A stretch of DNA of 64,000 bases from JAOUEA01 sp963825635 (GTDB lineage: Bacteria > Actinomycetota > UBA4738 > HRBIN12), in NCBI GenBank assembly GCA_963825635.1, contig CAWGTU010000001.1:1612001-1676000 (forward strand), written 5' to 3'. Of this stretch, positions 25,852 through 34,901 are shown one piece after another (positions within the stretch are counted from its first letter, which is position 1; each line of letters opens with the position of its first letter). Under the pieces are notes generated by a model. It saw only the letters and a program-made list of their open reading frames with translations. It searched no databases and was not told the origin of the DNA. The position numbers and the translations under genes are program-made.

Positions 25852-27243
25852 ATGACCGAGCACCGTACCGAGTCCGATTCCATCGGCGAGATCGACGTGG
25901 ACGCCGAGGCCTATTGGGGGGCGCAGACCCAACGATCGCTGCACCATTTCGCGATCGGACACCCAGCAGCCGATCGCATGCCCATCGAGGTGATCCGCGC
26001 CCAGGCGATCTTGAAGAAGGCCGCCGCGCTGGTGAACGAGGCGTCCGGGGCCCTCGACCCGACGATCGCCGCCCTGATCGTGCAGGCGGCGGACGAGGTC
26101 ATCGAGGGGCGCCACGACGAGCACTTCCCGCTGTACGTCTGGCAGACGGGCTCTGGCACCCAGACGAACATGAACGTCAACGAGGTCATCTCGAACCGCG
26201 CGATCGAGATCGCCGGCGGCGACCTCGGCTCCAAGTCGCCGGTTCATCCCAACGACCACGTGAACATGTCCCAGAGCTCGAACGACACGTTCCCGACGGC
26301 GATGCACATCGCGGCGGCGCAGGCGATCGTGGAGCGGCTGCTTCCGTCGGTGCGCGCGCTCCGCGACGCGATCGCCGCACGCGCTCAGGAGTTCGCCGAC
26401 ATCGTGAAGATCGGCCGCACCCATCTCCAGGACGCCGTGCCGCTCACGCTCGGGCAGGAGTTCGGTGGCTACGCTGCCCAGCTCGACGCAGACATCGAAC
26501 GACTCGAGCTCGTCCTGCCGGGGCTCTACGAGCTCGCCGCAGGTGGCACCGCGGTCGGCACGGGGCTCAACTCACCGCCTGGGTTCGCCGAGGCCGTCGC
26601 GGCGAAGATCGCCGAGCTCACCGGCCTGCCGTTCGTGACCGCGCCGAACAAGTTCGCCGCCCTCGCCGCCCATGACGCCCTGGTCTTCGCGAGCGGCGCG
26701 GAGGCCACGCTCGGCGCCAGCCTCATGAAGATCGCCAACGACATCAGGTGGCTCGGGTCGGGCCCGCGCAGCGGGCTCGGCGAGCTCATGCTCCCCGAGA
26801 ACGAGCCGGGCTCCTCGATCATGCCGGGGAAGGTGAACCCGACGCAGTCCGAGGCGGTCACGATGGTCGCCTGCCAGGTGATCGGCAACGACACCGTGAT
26901 CAAGGTCGCGGGCTCGATGGGCAACTTCGAGCTCAACGTCTTCAAGCCCGTGATGATCCGCAACTTCCTGCACTCGACGGCATTGCTCGCCGACGTGAGC
27001 GAGACGTTCCGCGAGTTCTGCATCGAGGGACTCGAGGCGGACCGCGACCGCATCCAGGAGCTCGTCGACCGCTCGCTGATGCTCGTGACCGCGCTCGCGC
27101 CGAGCATCGGCTACGACAACGCCGCGGCGATCGCGAAGAAGGCCCACCACGAGGGCCTCACCCTGAAGGAAGCCGCGATCGCGCTCGGCCACCTCACCGA
27201 GGAGGAGTACGACCGGCAGGTCAAGCCCGAAGGCATGGTCTAG
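25852..27243 (+). CDS. fumC: Class II fumarate hydratase
   Basis: The 463-residue enzyme shows the class II fumarase marks: WGAQTQRSL near residue 24, WQTGSGTQTNMNVNEVI near 100, HPNDHVNMSQSSNDTFP near 137, a GRTHLQDAVPLTLGQE segment and the superfamily signature GSSIMPGKVNPTQ near 320. It interconverts fumarate and malate in the citric acid cycle as a cytoplasmic tetramer without an iron-sulfur cluster. The ATG at 25852 is preferred over an upstream one because GGAGG precedes it by 11 bases and the protein starts in register with relatives. It lies 100 bases from the divergent tRNA-Met. Confidence 0.97.
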   Translation: MTEHRTESDSIGEIDVDAEAYWGAQTQRSLHHFAIGHPAADRMPIEVIRAQAILKKAAALVNEASGALDPTIAALIVQAADEVIEGRHDEHFPLYVWQTGSGTQTNMNVNEVISNRAIEIAGGDLGSKSPVHPNDHVNMSQSSNDTFPTAMHIAAAQAIVERLLPSVRALRDAIAARAQEFADIVKIGRTHLQDAVPLTLGQEFGGYAAQLDADIERLELVLPGLYELAAGGTAVGTGLNSPPGFAEAVAAKIAELTGLPFVTAPNKFAALAAHDALVFASGAEATLGASLMKIANDIRWLGSGPRSGLGELMLPENEPGSSIMPGKVNPTQSEAVTMVACQVIGNDTVIKVAGSMGNFELNVFKPVMIRNFLHSTALLADVSETFREFCIEGLEADRDRIQELVDRSLMLVTALAPSIGYDNAAAIAKKAHHEGLTLKEAAIALGHLTEEEYDRQVKPEGMV

Positions 27244-27317
27244 GAACGGCAGGATTCCTGAAGCCGGAACGGGTCGTAGCGGCGTACCATCGTGCAGGGA
27301 GCAAGGGGGTTCCCGAT

Positions 27318-27749
27318 TTGAGCGTGACCGATCACGAACTGCCCAGCCCACACTTGCAGCGCAGGATCCGCGAGGTTCAGGTCTTCCTCGCCGCGAACCT
27401 CGATCGAGACGTGGACCTGCAGGCCATCGCGCACGAAGCGGCGCTGAGCCCGTACTACTTCACGCGTCAGTTCACCGCGTACGTGGGGGTGCCTCCGTAC
27501 CGGTACCTGATCGGGCTCCGCATCGACCGCGCGCAGCACCTCCTGCGCGAGACCGAGCTCACGATCACGCAGATCTGTCACCGCGTGGGCTTCAACAGCC
27601 TCTCCCACTTCACGACCACGTTCCGACAGCACACCGGCGTGAGCCCGTCCGCCTATCGGCGCCGTCGCGACTGGGAGCAGGACGTCAACCGCTTCTCCCC
27701 GATCACCCAGCCGTTGGTCGAGCAGCCGAACAAGCGCTTCACGGTCTGA
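27318..27749 (+). CDS. Stand-alone AraC-type DNA-binding protein
   Basis: The 143-residue protein is essentially an AraC/XylS double helix-turn-helix: LQAIAHEAALSPYYFTRQFT (first HTH) and ITQICHRVGFNSLSHFTTTF (second HTH with the conserved GF pattern), ending HTGVSPSAYRRRR. There is no ligand-binding domain. A TTG start at 27318 has AAGGGGG eight bases upstream and is preferred; a GTG two codons later is possible. It lies 75 bases after fumC on the same strand and may share its transcript. The target is unknown. Confidence 0.82.
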   Translation: MSVTDHELPSPHLQRRIREVQVFLAANLDRDVDLQAIAHEAALSPYYFTRQFTAYVGVPPYRYLIGLRIDRAQHLLRETELTITQICHRVGFNSLSHFTTTFRQHTGVSPSAYRRRRDWEQDVNRFSPITQPLVEQPNKRFTV

Positions 27750-27756
27750 GGGGGCC

Positions 27757-28617
27757 TCAGCTCGGTTCGCCGGGCTCCGGTCCGGTGGCGACGGGGCGTG
27801 CGCGGTCCGACACCCAGTCCGACCACGAGCCCTCGTACAGCCGACCCAGGCCGAGTCCGGCGCGTTCCATCACGAACAGTCCGAAGGCAGCCGTGATGCC
27901 GGAACCGCAGGACACGATCGCGCCACCGTCGTCGCGAACCCCGAGGTCTTCGTATCGGCGGCGCAACGTCTCGGCATCGAGGATGCGGCCTTCGTCGTCG
28001 TGGTTGCCGGCCCACTCGGCGCTCACCGCCCCGGGGATGTGGCCGGGCACCGGATCGATCGGCTCCGACTCGCCCCGGTAGCGCTCCCCCGCTCGGACAT
28101 CGAGCACGACTGCGGAGCCTTCCCTCACGGCCCGAAGTACCGCATCGGCATCGACCACACGGTCGGCCGGCCAGGGCGACGGCGCGAACGAGGCCGGCGC
28201 GGGGGCCTCGGGCGGGCCGCTCTCGAGCGCGCCTCCCCCTTCCGTCCATGCCTCGAGCGAGGAGAGGTCGAGCAGTGCCGCGTCGTGGCCGAGGACGCGC
28301 AGCATCCACCAGAGCCTCGCCGCGACCCAGCCTCCCGCGTCGTCGTAGGCGATGACGGCGCTGTCGTCACCGATCCCCAGGCGCGACATCGATGAGGCGA
28401 ACGCGTCCGGCGACGGGAGCGGATGCCTCCCGGGTCCGTCGAACGCAGGAGCCGCGAGATCGGCATCGACGTCGACGCAGATCGCGCCGGGGATGTGCCC
28501 GAGCGCATACCGCTCGCGCGCGTGACCGCCTGGCACCCACCGGACATCGGCGACCACCAGATCCTCGGATCCACGAGAGGGTAGTTGTGCGCGCAACCAT
28601 CTCGGGTCGACGAGCAT
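27757..28617 (-). CDS. Thiosulfate/3-mercaptopyruvate sulfurtransferase (tandem rhodanese)
   Basis: The protein has two rhodanese domains. The first contains VVADVRWVPGG and YALGHIPGAICVDVDADL. The second has VVLDVRAGERYRGESEPIDP, VPGHIPGAVSA and the active loop SCGSGITA, where the Cys is the persulfide carrier. The loop matches the CGSGVTA type of mercaptopyruvate sulfurtransferases. The start is uncertain: the ATG at 28617 has GGAG nine bases upstream and matches family N-termini (MLVDPRWLRAQL), while GTGs at 28632 and 28662 are alternatives. It converges on the AraC-type gene. Confidence 0.9.
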   Translation of the reverse strand: MLVDPRWLRAQLPSRGSEDLVVADVRWVPGGHARERYALGHIPGAICVDVDADLAAPAFDGPGRHPLPSPDAFASSMSRLGIGDDSAVIAYDDAGGWVAARLWWMLRVLGHDAALLDLSSLEAWTEGGGALESGPPEAPAPASFAPSPWPADRVVDADAVLRAVREGSAVVLDVRAGERYRGESEPIDPVPGHIPGAVSAEWAGNHDDEGRILDAETLRRRYEDLGVRDDGGAIVSCGSGITAAFGLFVMERAGLGLGRLYEGSWSDWVSDRARPVATGPEPGEPS

Positions 28618-28673
28618 CCCGGGCAACTCCACGTGACGAAGATACCGGGGCCGATCCGGCACGCTCGAGGTCG

Positions 28674-29459
28674 TCAGTCGCGCAACGTGACGATCACGGG
28701 CGCGTGGTCGCTGGGCTTGCCTTCGCCGGACGTCGGCTTGCGCTCCTCGCGATCGACCTCGACCGAGACCAGCCGGTCAACCACCGGGGCCGTACCGAGC
28801 GCGAGGTCGATGCGGAGCCCCCAACCACGATGGAAGGCACCCATCCGGTAGTCCCAGAACGTGAAGGGGCCGGAAACGTCGCCCGCGGCGTGACGGCCGA
28901 GGTCGACCAGGCCCGAGCCCATCAGGGCTCGCAGCCGCTCGCGTTCCGGCTCGCTCGCGAGGTTCCGCCCGCACCAGAGATCGGGATCGTGCACATCACG
29001 ATCGTCGGGAGTGACGTTGAAGTCCCCTGTCAGCAGGGCCGGCACGGAGGGATCGATCGTCGCCCGCGCCCACGCGTGGAGCGCTTCGTACCACTTGAGC
29101 TTGACCTCGTACGCCGGGTCACCGACCTCCTTGCCGTTCACGGCGTAGATGCTGGCCACGGTGACACCGTTGACCCTCGCCGCCAGGACCCGAGCGTCGT
29201 CAGGTACCGGCGAACCGGGCAGACCCCTGGCGACCTCCTCCATCGGGAGTCGCGAGACGATCGCGACCCCGTTACGGCCGCCCTGTCCGTGGCTGAGGGC
29301 CCCGTACCCCGCCTCGAGCAACGGCTCGATCGGGAAGTCGCCGTCGGCAACCTTCGTTTCCTGCAAACAAACCACGTCGGGTTCATGGCGGTCGAGCAGG
29401 GCCAAGAGGCGCGGCAGGCGTTGACGGATCGAGTTCACGTTCCACGTAACGAAGCGCAC
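28674..29459 (-). CDS. xth: Exodeoxyribonuclease III / AP endonuclease
   Basis: The 261-residue enzyme carries all exonuclease III motifs: FVTWNVNSIRQRLP at the start, VCLQETKVADGDFP (metal Glu), YAVNGKEV, LLTGDFNVTPDDRDVHDP (Asp/Asn pair), GLRIDLALG and the catalytic His in PSDHAPVIV. It cleaves DNA at abasic sites and degrades 3' ends. The start is the GTG at 29459 next to the first beta strand; the frame further upstream overlaps promoter sequence of the divergent gene. Confidence 0.95.
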   Translation of the reverse strand: MRFVTWNVNSIRQRLPRLLALLDRHEPDVVCLQETKVADGDFPIEPLLEAGYGALSHGQGGRNGVAIVSRLPMEEVARGLPGSPVPDDARVLAARVNGVTVASIYAVNGKEVGDPAYEVKLKWYEALHAWARATIDPSVPALLTGDFNVTPDDRDVHDPDLWCGRNLASEPERERLRALMGSGLVDLGRHAAGDVSGPFTFWDYRMGAFHRGWGLRIDLALGTAPVVDRLVSVEVDREERKPTSGEGKPSDHAPVIVTLRD

Positions 29460-29505
29460 GATCGTGAGGATAGGTCGAAAGCCTGTCGGCCGGACGGGCG
29501 AGACC

Positions 29506-29534
29506 TTTTCACCGGTTTCCCTACGTCGTATAGT
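29506..29534 (+). promoter_or_regulatory. Sigma-70-like promoter for the secreted 448-residue protein
   Basis: TTTTCA at 29506-29511 and TATAGT at 29529-29534 are separated by 17 bases, close to the consensus -35 and -10 boxes for the main sigma factor. The gene starts 48 bases downstream. AT-rich boxes stand out in this GC-rich sequence. Confidence 0.6.
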
Positions 29535-29581
29535 CGTGCTCCCCCCGGCTTGGGGAAACCGCTTAGTCAGGAGGCACATCC

Positions 29582-30928
29582 GTGCGAAGTGGAAGACCCC
29601 GATTCGTAACGCGGACGACGCTGACCGTCGCCGCCCTGTCCTTGATCGCCCTGATCCTTGGCCCCGTGAACGCCGGAGCCAAACCCCCGGTCGAGGTCAA
29701 GCCCTACCGAGCGGTCTTGAGCCCGTCGACCGCGTCGGCTTCGTCCGAGACGCTGGCCCTCACCCTGCACAACGATTCCTCGAACCAGGGGCTGGGCTCC
29801 GCGGATCTGCGTGTGCCCACGGGGCTGACGATCACGAACGTCGTCGGAGGAACGTACGTCGCCAGCACCCGCACGATCCAGTACCGCAGCCTCTCGATCG
29901 CGCCGGGAACCATGGCTCAGGTCGGCACGTTCCGTGCGGCGGCATCCTGCGCCGGTGGGGACTTCGACTTCCAGATCACGGCCAAGCAATCGAACAACTT
30001 CTCGGGCCCTCCGGGCAACGACTTCATCCTCGTCGCGGAGGGCTCCAACCTGACGGTCAGCTTCCCCACCGACGCTTGCGAGCTCAGGTTCGTCACTCAG
30101 CCGAAGGACGCACAGATCGACATGCGGATCACCGGCACGCAGGACTTCGGTGCGCAGCTGTCGCCTCCCGACGCGACGAGCCCCCAGGTGGCGCTCGTCG
30201 ACCCGGCCTCGGGTGATCCGATCGCGTCGTTCACGGGGGCGATCACCGTGACCCTCGACCCGGGCTCGGGAACGCTCGCAGGCACGACGAGCCGCGCAGC
30301 CGATGGCGGCGTCGCCACCTTCGACAACTTGTCGGTGGACGAACCGGGCACATATACCCTCGAGGCGACGACCTCGGGTGCCGCGCCCGAGTCCTCCGAC
30401 CAGTTCGAGATCGTTCCGCAGTTCTGCCCTGAGGACGTGGACTGCACGACGTCGTTCACGGGGAACGGCGGCCAGAGCCGCACCGACATCACGCTCGAGG
30501 AGTACAACCCAGACCTCGACACGGACGCCGGCGCTTTGATCTCCCAGTTCATCACGCAGGGCGCGCTGCTCGACTGCAACTACGCGGACGGCACGCCGTA
30601 CACGGAGTTCACGAACTTCGAGTACTTCTACACCTTCAGCAACGACGAGCGCTTCGCTACGATCACCACGGTGGTCAAGAAGAGGCTCTTCAACGAGATC
30701 GCGGACAACGGCGCATCCAAGCTCGAGGTCTGCTTCGACGCGAAGGGACAGACCTTCCTCGACGATGCCGGCCAGGAGACCACCAGTCACGCCCTCCTCC
30801 CGACCTGCAACAAGGTCGACGCTTCGATGTATCCGTGCATCGTGAACCAGTTCAAGCAGGGAGCCGACGCGGTCGTCGTCTACACGATCCCCGGCAGCTA
30901 CAACTCCGACCCCAGGGGACGGAGTTAG
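29582..30928 (+). CDS. Secreted protein with Ig-like domain, function unknown
   Basis: The 448-residue product begins with a clear Sec signal (TLTVAALSLIALILGPVNAG, cleavage likely after NAGA). The mature part starts with a beta-sandwich (ALTLHNDSSNQGLGSADLRV), then an Ig/filamin-like segment around residues 190-280 (VTLDPGSGTLAGTTSRAADG, ATFDNLSVDEPGTYTLEATT). A C-terminal part has several Cys residues (FCPEDVDCTTSF, LDCNY, EVCFDAKG, LPTCNKV, YPCIV), probably disulfide-bonded. No wall anchor is seen. GGAGG lies eight bases before the GTG. No family is recognised. A promoter and a hairpin bracket it, so it is a single transcription unit. Confidence 0.8.
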   Translation: MRSGRPRFVTRTTLTVAALSLIALILGPVNAGAKPPVEVKPYRAVLSPSTASASSETLALTLHNDSSNQGLGSADLRVPTGLTITNVVGGTYVASTRTIQYRSLSIAPGTMAQVGTFRAAASCAGGDFDFQITAKQSNNFSGPPGNDFILVAEGSNLTVSFPTDACELRFVTQPKDAQIDMRITGTQDFGAQLSPPDATSPQVALVDPASGDPIASFTGAITVTLDPGSGTLAGTTSRAADGGVATFDNLSVDEPGTYTLEATTSGAAPESSDQFEIVPQFCPEDVDCTTSFTGNGGQSRTDITLEEYNPDLDTDAGALISQFITQGALLDCNYADGTPYTEFTNFEYFYTFSNDERFATITTVVKKRLFNEIADNGASKLEVCFDAKGQTFLDDAGQETTSHALLPTCNKVDASMYPCIVNQFKQGADAVVVYTIPGSYNSDPRGRS

Positions 30929-33900
30929 CTCCCGGCAGGACCCGATCCGCCGTCCACCGGAGCCCCCTCGAGCGGGGGCTCCGGGAGGCGGACGATCCCC
31001 AGGTTCCCCATGATGGCGTCGCGCTCGGCGGCCATGTCGCCGTCGTGCGGCTCCGCCCCGCCGAGCCGCGCGAGCGCGTCCAAGATGATCGCGAGTTCGT
31101 AGGAGCCCTCAGCCTTCCGAGCCAGGTCGGCCGCTCGGGTCAAGCGTTCCCGTGCGGCCTCGAGCTCTCCCCGCTGCGCCAGCGAGAACGCCGCGACCCG
31201 CTCCAAGGTCCGCTGGGCCGGTGACTCGTCCTCGACCTCGGCCATGAGCTCGTCGAGCGCCTCGTCGGCCAGCGGCCGATTCCTCGCCGTCTCGCCCTCG
31301 GCGATCCAGACCTCGGCATCGAGCGCATCCCCCTTCACGCGCAGAGCCCGGTACCGCTCCAACGCATCGCGCAGGAGCTCCAGCCCCTCGTCGATCCGAC
31401 CCGCCCGGATGTAGGTCCTCCCGAGCTGGGCGGAGGCGTAGGCGACGCCCTGTTCGTCGCCGGTGCCACGCCAGATCTGCAGCGCCCGGCGGAAGCGAGC
31501 CTCCGCCTCCTCGAACCGCCCCTGGTCCGAGAGCACCTCGGCGATGTTGCAGTCGCCGAACGCTGCGCCGACGGCGTCGCCCGCACGCGCGCTCGTCTCG
31601 GACGCCCGCACCCACGCGTCGACCGCGTCGCTCCAGCGTTCCTGCCAGTACAGACGCATGCCGATGTTGTTCAGCGCCATCGACTGGCCCAGGAGGTCAC
31701 CGATCCCCTCGTAGATGCCGAGCGCCCGCTGTGAGTAGGTCTCGTCCTCGGCCGCCCCCATCGACGAGAGCGCCCACGCGATCACGAGGCAGCCGTTGGC
31801 GAGCGACTCCTGCTCCCCCGCGATCTCCGCGGCGCGGATCGCCTGGCGAGCGAGCTCGATCGCCTCGCGGTCCTGACCCTGACGCACCCGGACACCGGCG
31901 AGCATCGAGTAGAGCTTCGCTCGGCAGGCGACGGCCCGGCGATCCTTGATCCCCTCGAGGGTCCTGAGTCCGCGCCGGGCCCATCGCACCGCGGGGAGGA
32001 TGTGCCCCGCCCGCCCGTCGATCACGGACTGGCGGTACATCAACTCGGCCTCGCGCACCAGGTCACCCCGCACGAGCCGCAGCCCCGCGGAGTACGCAGA
32101 CTTCGCTGCCTGCGGCTCGCCGACCTGTTCCTTCGCGAGGCCCAGTGCCTCCCACGTATCCGAGAGCTCTTCTCGCGAGGCATCCGCGCCCTTGGCTGCG
32201 TCGAGCGCGCTGCGGTAGTAGCGGGCCGCTTCCTCGTAGGCGTATGCCTCCTTCGCCCTGGCGGCGGCCATCAAGGAGTACCGCCAGGCACGTTCGTCGT
32301 CTCCGCCGAGGGAGAAGTGCCGCGACAGGATGCCGGCGACCTCGTCCGGCCGCTCGGCCTCCTCCTCGAAGTGCAGCCCGGCGGCCTCGTGCAACCGTCG
32401 CCGGACGCGGAACGGGAGGCCCTGGTAGGCCGCCTCGCGCACGATGCCGTGCCGGAACCGAACGTACCCGTCACCGTCGTCGTCGAAGAACGGCGTCAGC
32501 TGGGCGAGCACGTCGCTCGAGGGAGGCGCCTCGTCGTCGAGCGCGAGCCACTCCAGCATCCTCGGGTGGAAGCTCAGGCCCAGGACGGCCGCCCGACGCA
32601 CGATCGCCCGCTCATCGGGCTCGAGGCGATCGATCCGAGCCATCGCCGCGGCCTCGAGGCTGTCCGGCAGCTCGTCAGTGCTGCCCGTCTCGACCACGGC
32701 CCGGACGAGGTCACGCAGGAACTGCGGGTTCCCCCCCGACCTCGTGGCGAGTCCTGTGATCACGTGCGGAGGGACGGGGTGCCGCTCGGTCGCAGCCTCC
32801 GCCAGCGCACGGGCCTCGGCTTCCGACAGGGGGCCGAGGTCCAGGCGGTCGACGCTGACGGCGTCCGGTGCCCGGAACCCGTCGCCCTCGTCACGCCGAG
32901 AGGTGACGATCAGCCACGGACGATGCTCGAGCGACGAGGCCAGGGATGCCAGCAGCGCCCCCGACGCCTCGTCCATGTGCTGGACGTCTTCGATAGTGAC
33001 CACCGTCGGCCGGTCGACGACGAGCCCCAGGAACCGCAACACGACTTCGTGGAGACGCTCACGGCGGAACTCCTCGCCGAGCATCTCGACCTCCGGCGTC
33101 GGCGGCAGGGTGACGTCGAACGTCAGCGCGATCAGGGGAAGCCACGGCAGCAGGTCGGGGTCCCTGTCCTCGATCGAGGCGTGCAGCCGATCGACGACCT
33201 CGTCGGACGGCGCCTCCCAGCCCAGGTCGAGGAGCTGTCGCATCAGTTCACGCCAGGCGATGTACGGGGTCGAGGACGTGTAGGTCTCGCACGTGGCCTC
33301 GAGGTGATGCACGTCGGCGAGCTCGCGCCGGATCTCCTCGACGAGCCGCGACTTGCCGATGCCGACGTCCCCGACGATCTCGACCAGGGTGCCACGACCG
33401 GCGGCCGACCGGTCCGCGGCCGATCGCAACCGTTCCATCTCGCGCTCGCGTCCCACCAGCGTGGCCGGCTCGATGTCCTCGTCGTGCGCCGCCCGACGGC
33501 TGCGCGACCCGACGGGCGGGCCGACCGACCAGGCGGTCACGGGCTTGGCCTTCCCCTTGACCGTGAACGGCTCGAGGGCCTCGACGTCGAACAGGGTGCC
33601 GGAGCGATCGAGCACGTCGGCGGTGGCGAGAACCTGTCCCGGCCCGGCCTTCGCCATGACGCGGGCCGCGAGGTTCACGGCGTCGCCCATAACCGTGTAG
33701 GTCCGTCGGTACGTCGCACCGACGTCGCCGGCGAACACGTGACCCCGGTTCACGCCGATCCGCACCCCGATCGATCGCTCCGTCGAGACGATGCGGTGCA
33801 TCGCGAGCAGGAGGCGCTCTTCGTCGGCCCCCGTGGCCCGCGGAGCTCCCGCGGTGAGGATGAACTTGCCGCCGTCGTGATCGACGTCCGAGGCGAGGAA

Positions 33901-34785
33901 GCACACTTCGTGCTCGTCGACCGCCGCTTGGACGTCTCGCACGAGACGATCGAGCTCGAGCGCGAACCGCTCGGGCCCGGCCTCCTCGATCATCCGGTCT
34001 GTCCCGTCGTAGTGGAGGAACCCGATCGAGACCTGTCGGTGCTCGGGCTCCCGCGAGGCCGCAGCCAGGTACTCACGGGTCGCCACGGGGATGCACGTCT
34101 CCAGCAGTCCCTCGTCGACCGTCGGGAGCAGGGAGACGCGATCGAGCGGCGCACCCGCCGTCGAACGCAACAGGACACCCGGCCCGAGCGCGGCCCCCGT
34201 CCACGACGTCGGAAGCAACGACGCCGTCTCGGGACTCACCATGATCTGGCCGGCCTCAGCCGCGCCCTCCATGTCGGTGAGGCGCGAGACCGCGGGTCCG
34301 GTCACGACGAGCTCCCGATGGGAGCCGCCGACCAGGAACATGTGGAACGTGCCGGTATGTACGCCGACCGACATCCGGAGCGTCACACGCCCCCCCGCGG
34401 TGTCGAGGCGCCCGACGTCGCGCAAGCGGCGACGCATGCCCGCGGCAGCCCGGCAGGCACGAGCGGCGTGCTCGGCTGGGTCCGGGCCTGAGAAGAGGAG
34501 CAGCAAGGCGTCGCCGCCGAACTTCAGGAGGCTGCCGTCCTCCCGATAGGCGACGTCGAGCAGCTCCGCGAAGCACCCGTCGATCGAATCGGCGATCTCC
34601 TCGGCTCCGAGCTTGCCCAGCTTCGCCAGCTTCTCGGAGAGCTTCGTGAACCCGGAGACGTCGACGAACACCATCGAGGCGTCGACGGCACGGCATAGCT
34701 CGCCCGGGTCGTCCCCGATCCACTGCAGGGTGACCCGCGGTAGGTAAGGGCGCAGTCGCTGCGCGGTCGGAGTCGCGGCAGCCAT
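30925..34785 (-). CDS. Soluble-adenylyl-cyclase-like protein: C1-C2 cyclase, AAA/NTPase, TPR
   Basis: The 1286-residue protein has two cyclase homology domains. The first has both metal-binding Asp residues (VFVDVSGFT Asp42, KFGGDALLLLF Asp92) but no Asn/Arg pair. The second lacks the second Asp (DGGKFILTAG) but keeps the transition-state pair Asn371/Arg375 in GDAVNLAARV. Together they could make one active site, as in the C1-C2 of mammalian soluble adenylyl cyclase. An NTPase follows (Walker A GDVGIGKSRL, Lys478; Walker B-like VVTIEDVQHMDE), then a long TPR region to the end. It is cytoplasmic. The ATG at 34785 is chosen over one 72 bases upstream, which would reach almost to the divergent lipoprotein gene. 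The stop shares four bases with the convergent gene. Confidence 0.9.
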   Translation of the reverse strand: MAAATPTAQRLRPYLPRVTLQWIGDDPGELCRAVDASMVFVDVSGFTKLSEKLAKLGKLGAEEIADSIDGCFAELLDVAYREDGSLLKFGGDALLLLFSGPDPAEHAARACRAAAGMRRRLRDVGRLDTAGGRVTLRMSVGVHTGTFHMFLVGGSHRELVVTGPAVSRLTDMEGAAEAGQIMVSPETASLLPTSWTGAALGPGVLLRSTAGAPLDRVSLLPTVDEGLLETCIPVATREYLAAASREPEHRQVSIGFLHYDGTDRMIEEAGPERFALELDRLVRDVQAAVDEHEVCFLASDVDHDGGKFILTAGAPRATGADEERLLLAMHRIVSTERSIGVRIGVNRGHVFAGDVGATYRRTYTVMGDAVNLAARVMAKAGPGQVLATADVLDRSGTLFDVEALEPFTVKGKAKPVTAWSVGPPVGSRSRRAAHDEDIEPATLVGREREMERLRSAADRSAAGRGTLVEIVGDVGIGKSRLVEEIRRELADVHHLEATCETYTSSTPYIAWRELMRQLLDLGWEAPSDEVVDRLHASIEDRDPDLLPWLPLIALTFDVTLPPTPEVEMLGEEFRRERLHEVVLRFLGLVVDRPTVVTIEDVQHMDEASGALLASLASSLEHRPWLIVTSRRDEGDGFRAPDAVSVDRLDLGPLSEAEARALAEAATERHPVPPHVITGLATRSGGNPQFLRDLVRAVVETGSTDELPDSLEAAAMARIDRLEPDERAIVRRAAVLGLSFHPRMLEWLALDDEAPPSSDVLAQLTPFFDDDGDGYVRFRHGIVREAAYQGLPFRVRRRLHEAAGLHFEEEAERPDEVAGILSRHFSLGGDDERAWRYSLMAAARAKEAYAYEEAARYYRSALDAAKGADASREELSDTWEALGLAKEQVGEPQAAKSAYSAGLRLVRGDLVREAELMYRQSVIDGRAGHILPAVRWARRGLRTLEGIKDRRAVACRAKLYSMLAGVRVRQGQDREAIELARQAIRAAEIAGEQESLANGCLVIAWALSSMGAAEDETYSQRALGIYEGIGDLLGQSMALNNIGMRLYWQERWSDAVDAWVRASETSARAGDAVGAAFGDCNIAEVLSDQGRFEEAEARFRRALQIWRGTGDEQGVAYASAQLGRTYIRAGRIDEGLELLRDALERYRALRVKGDALDAEVWIAEGETARNRPLADEALDELMAEVEDESPAQRTLERVAAFSLAQRGELEAARERLTRAADLARKAEGSYELAIILDALARLGGAEPHDGDMAAERDAIMGNLGIVRLPEPPLEGAPVDGGSGPAGS
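30957..30984. terminator. 11-bp hairpin behind the secreted-protein gene
   Basis: CCGGAGCCCCC pairs perfectly with GGGGGCTCCGG across a six-base loop. It begins 29 bases after the stop of the secreted-protein gene and lies within the last codons of the convergent cyclase gene. It can stop plus-strand transcription. Confidence 0.6.
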
Positions 34786-34901
34786 CAGCGTCCGCCCGAT
34801 CGCGTCGCTCCGGTCCTCATGGAACCAACCGTACCGATTCGGACCGGGCGCGTACATGGTCGGCCCGCGACCTCGTGCGAGAGGTGCGGTACGGTCCAGG
34901 G

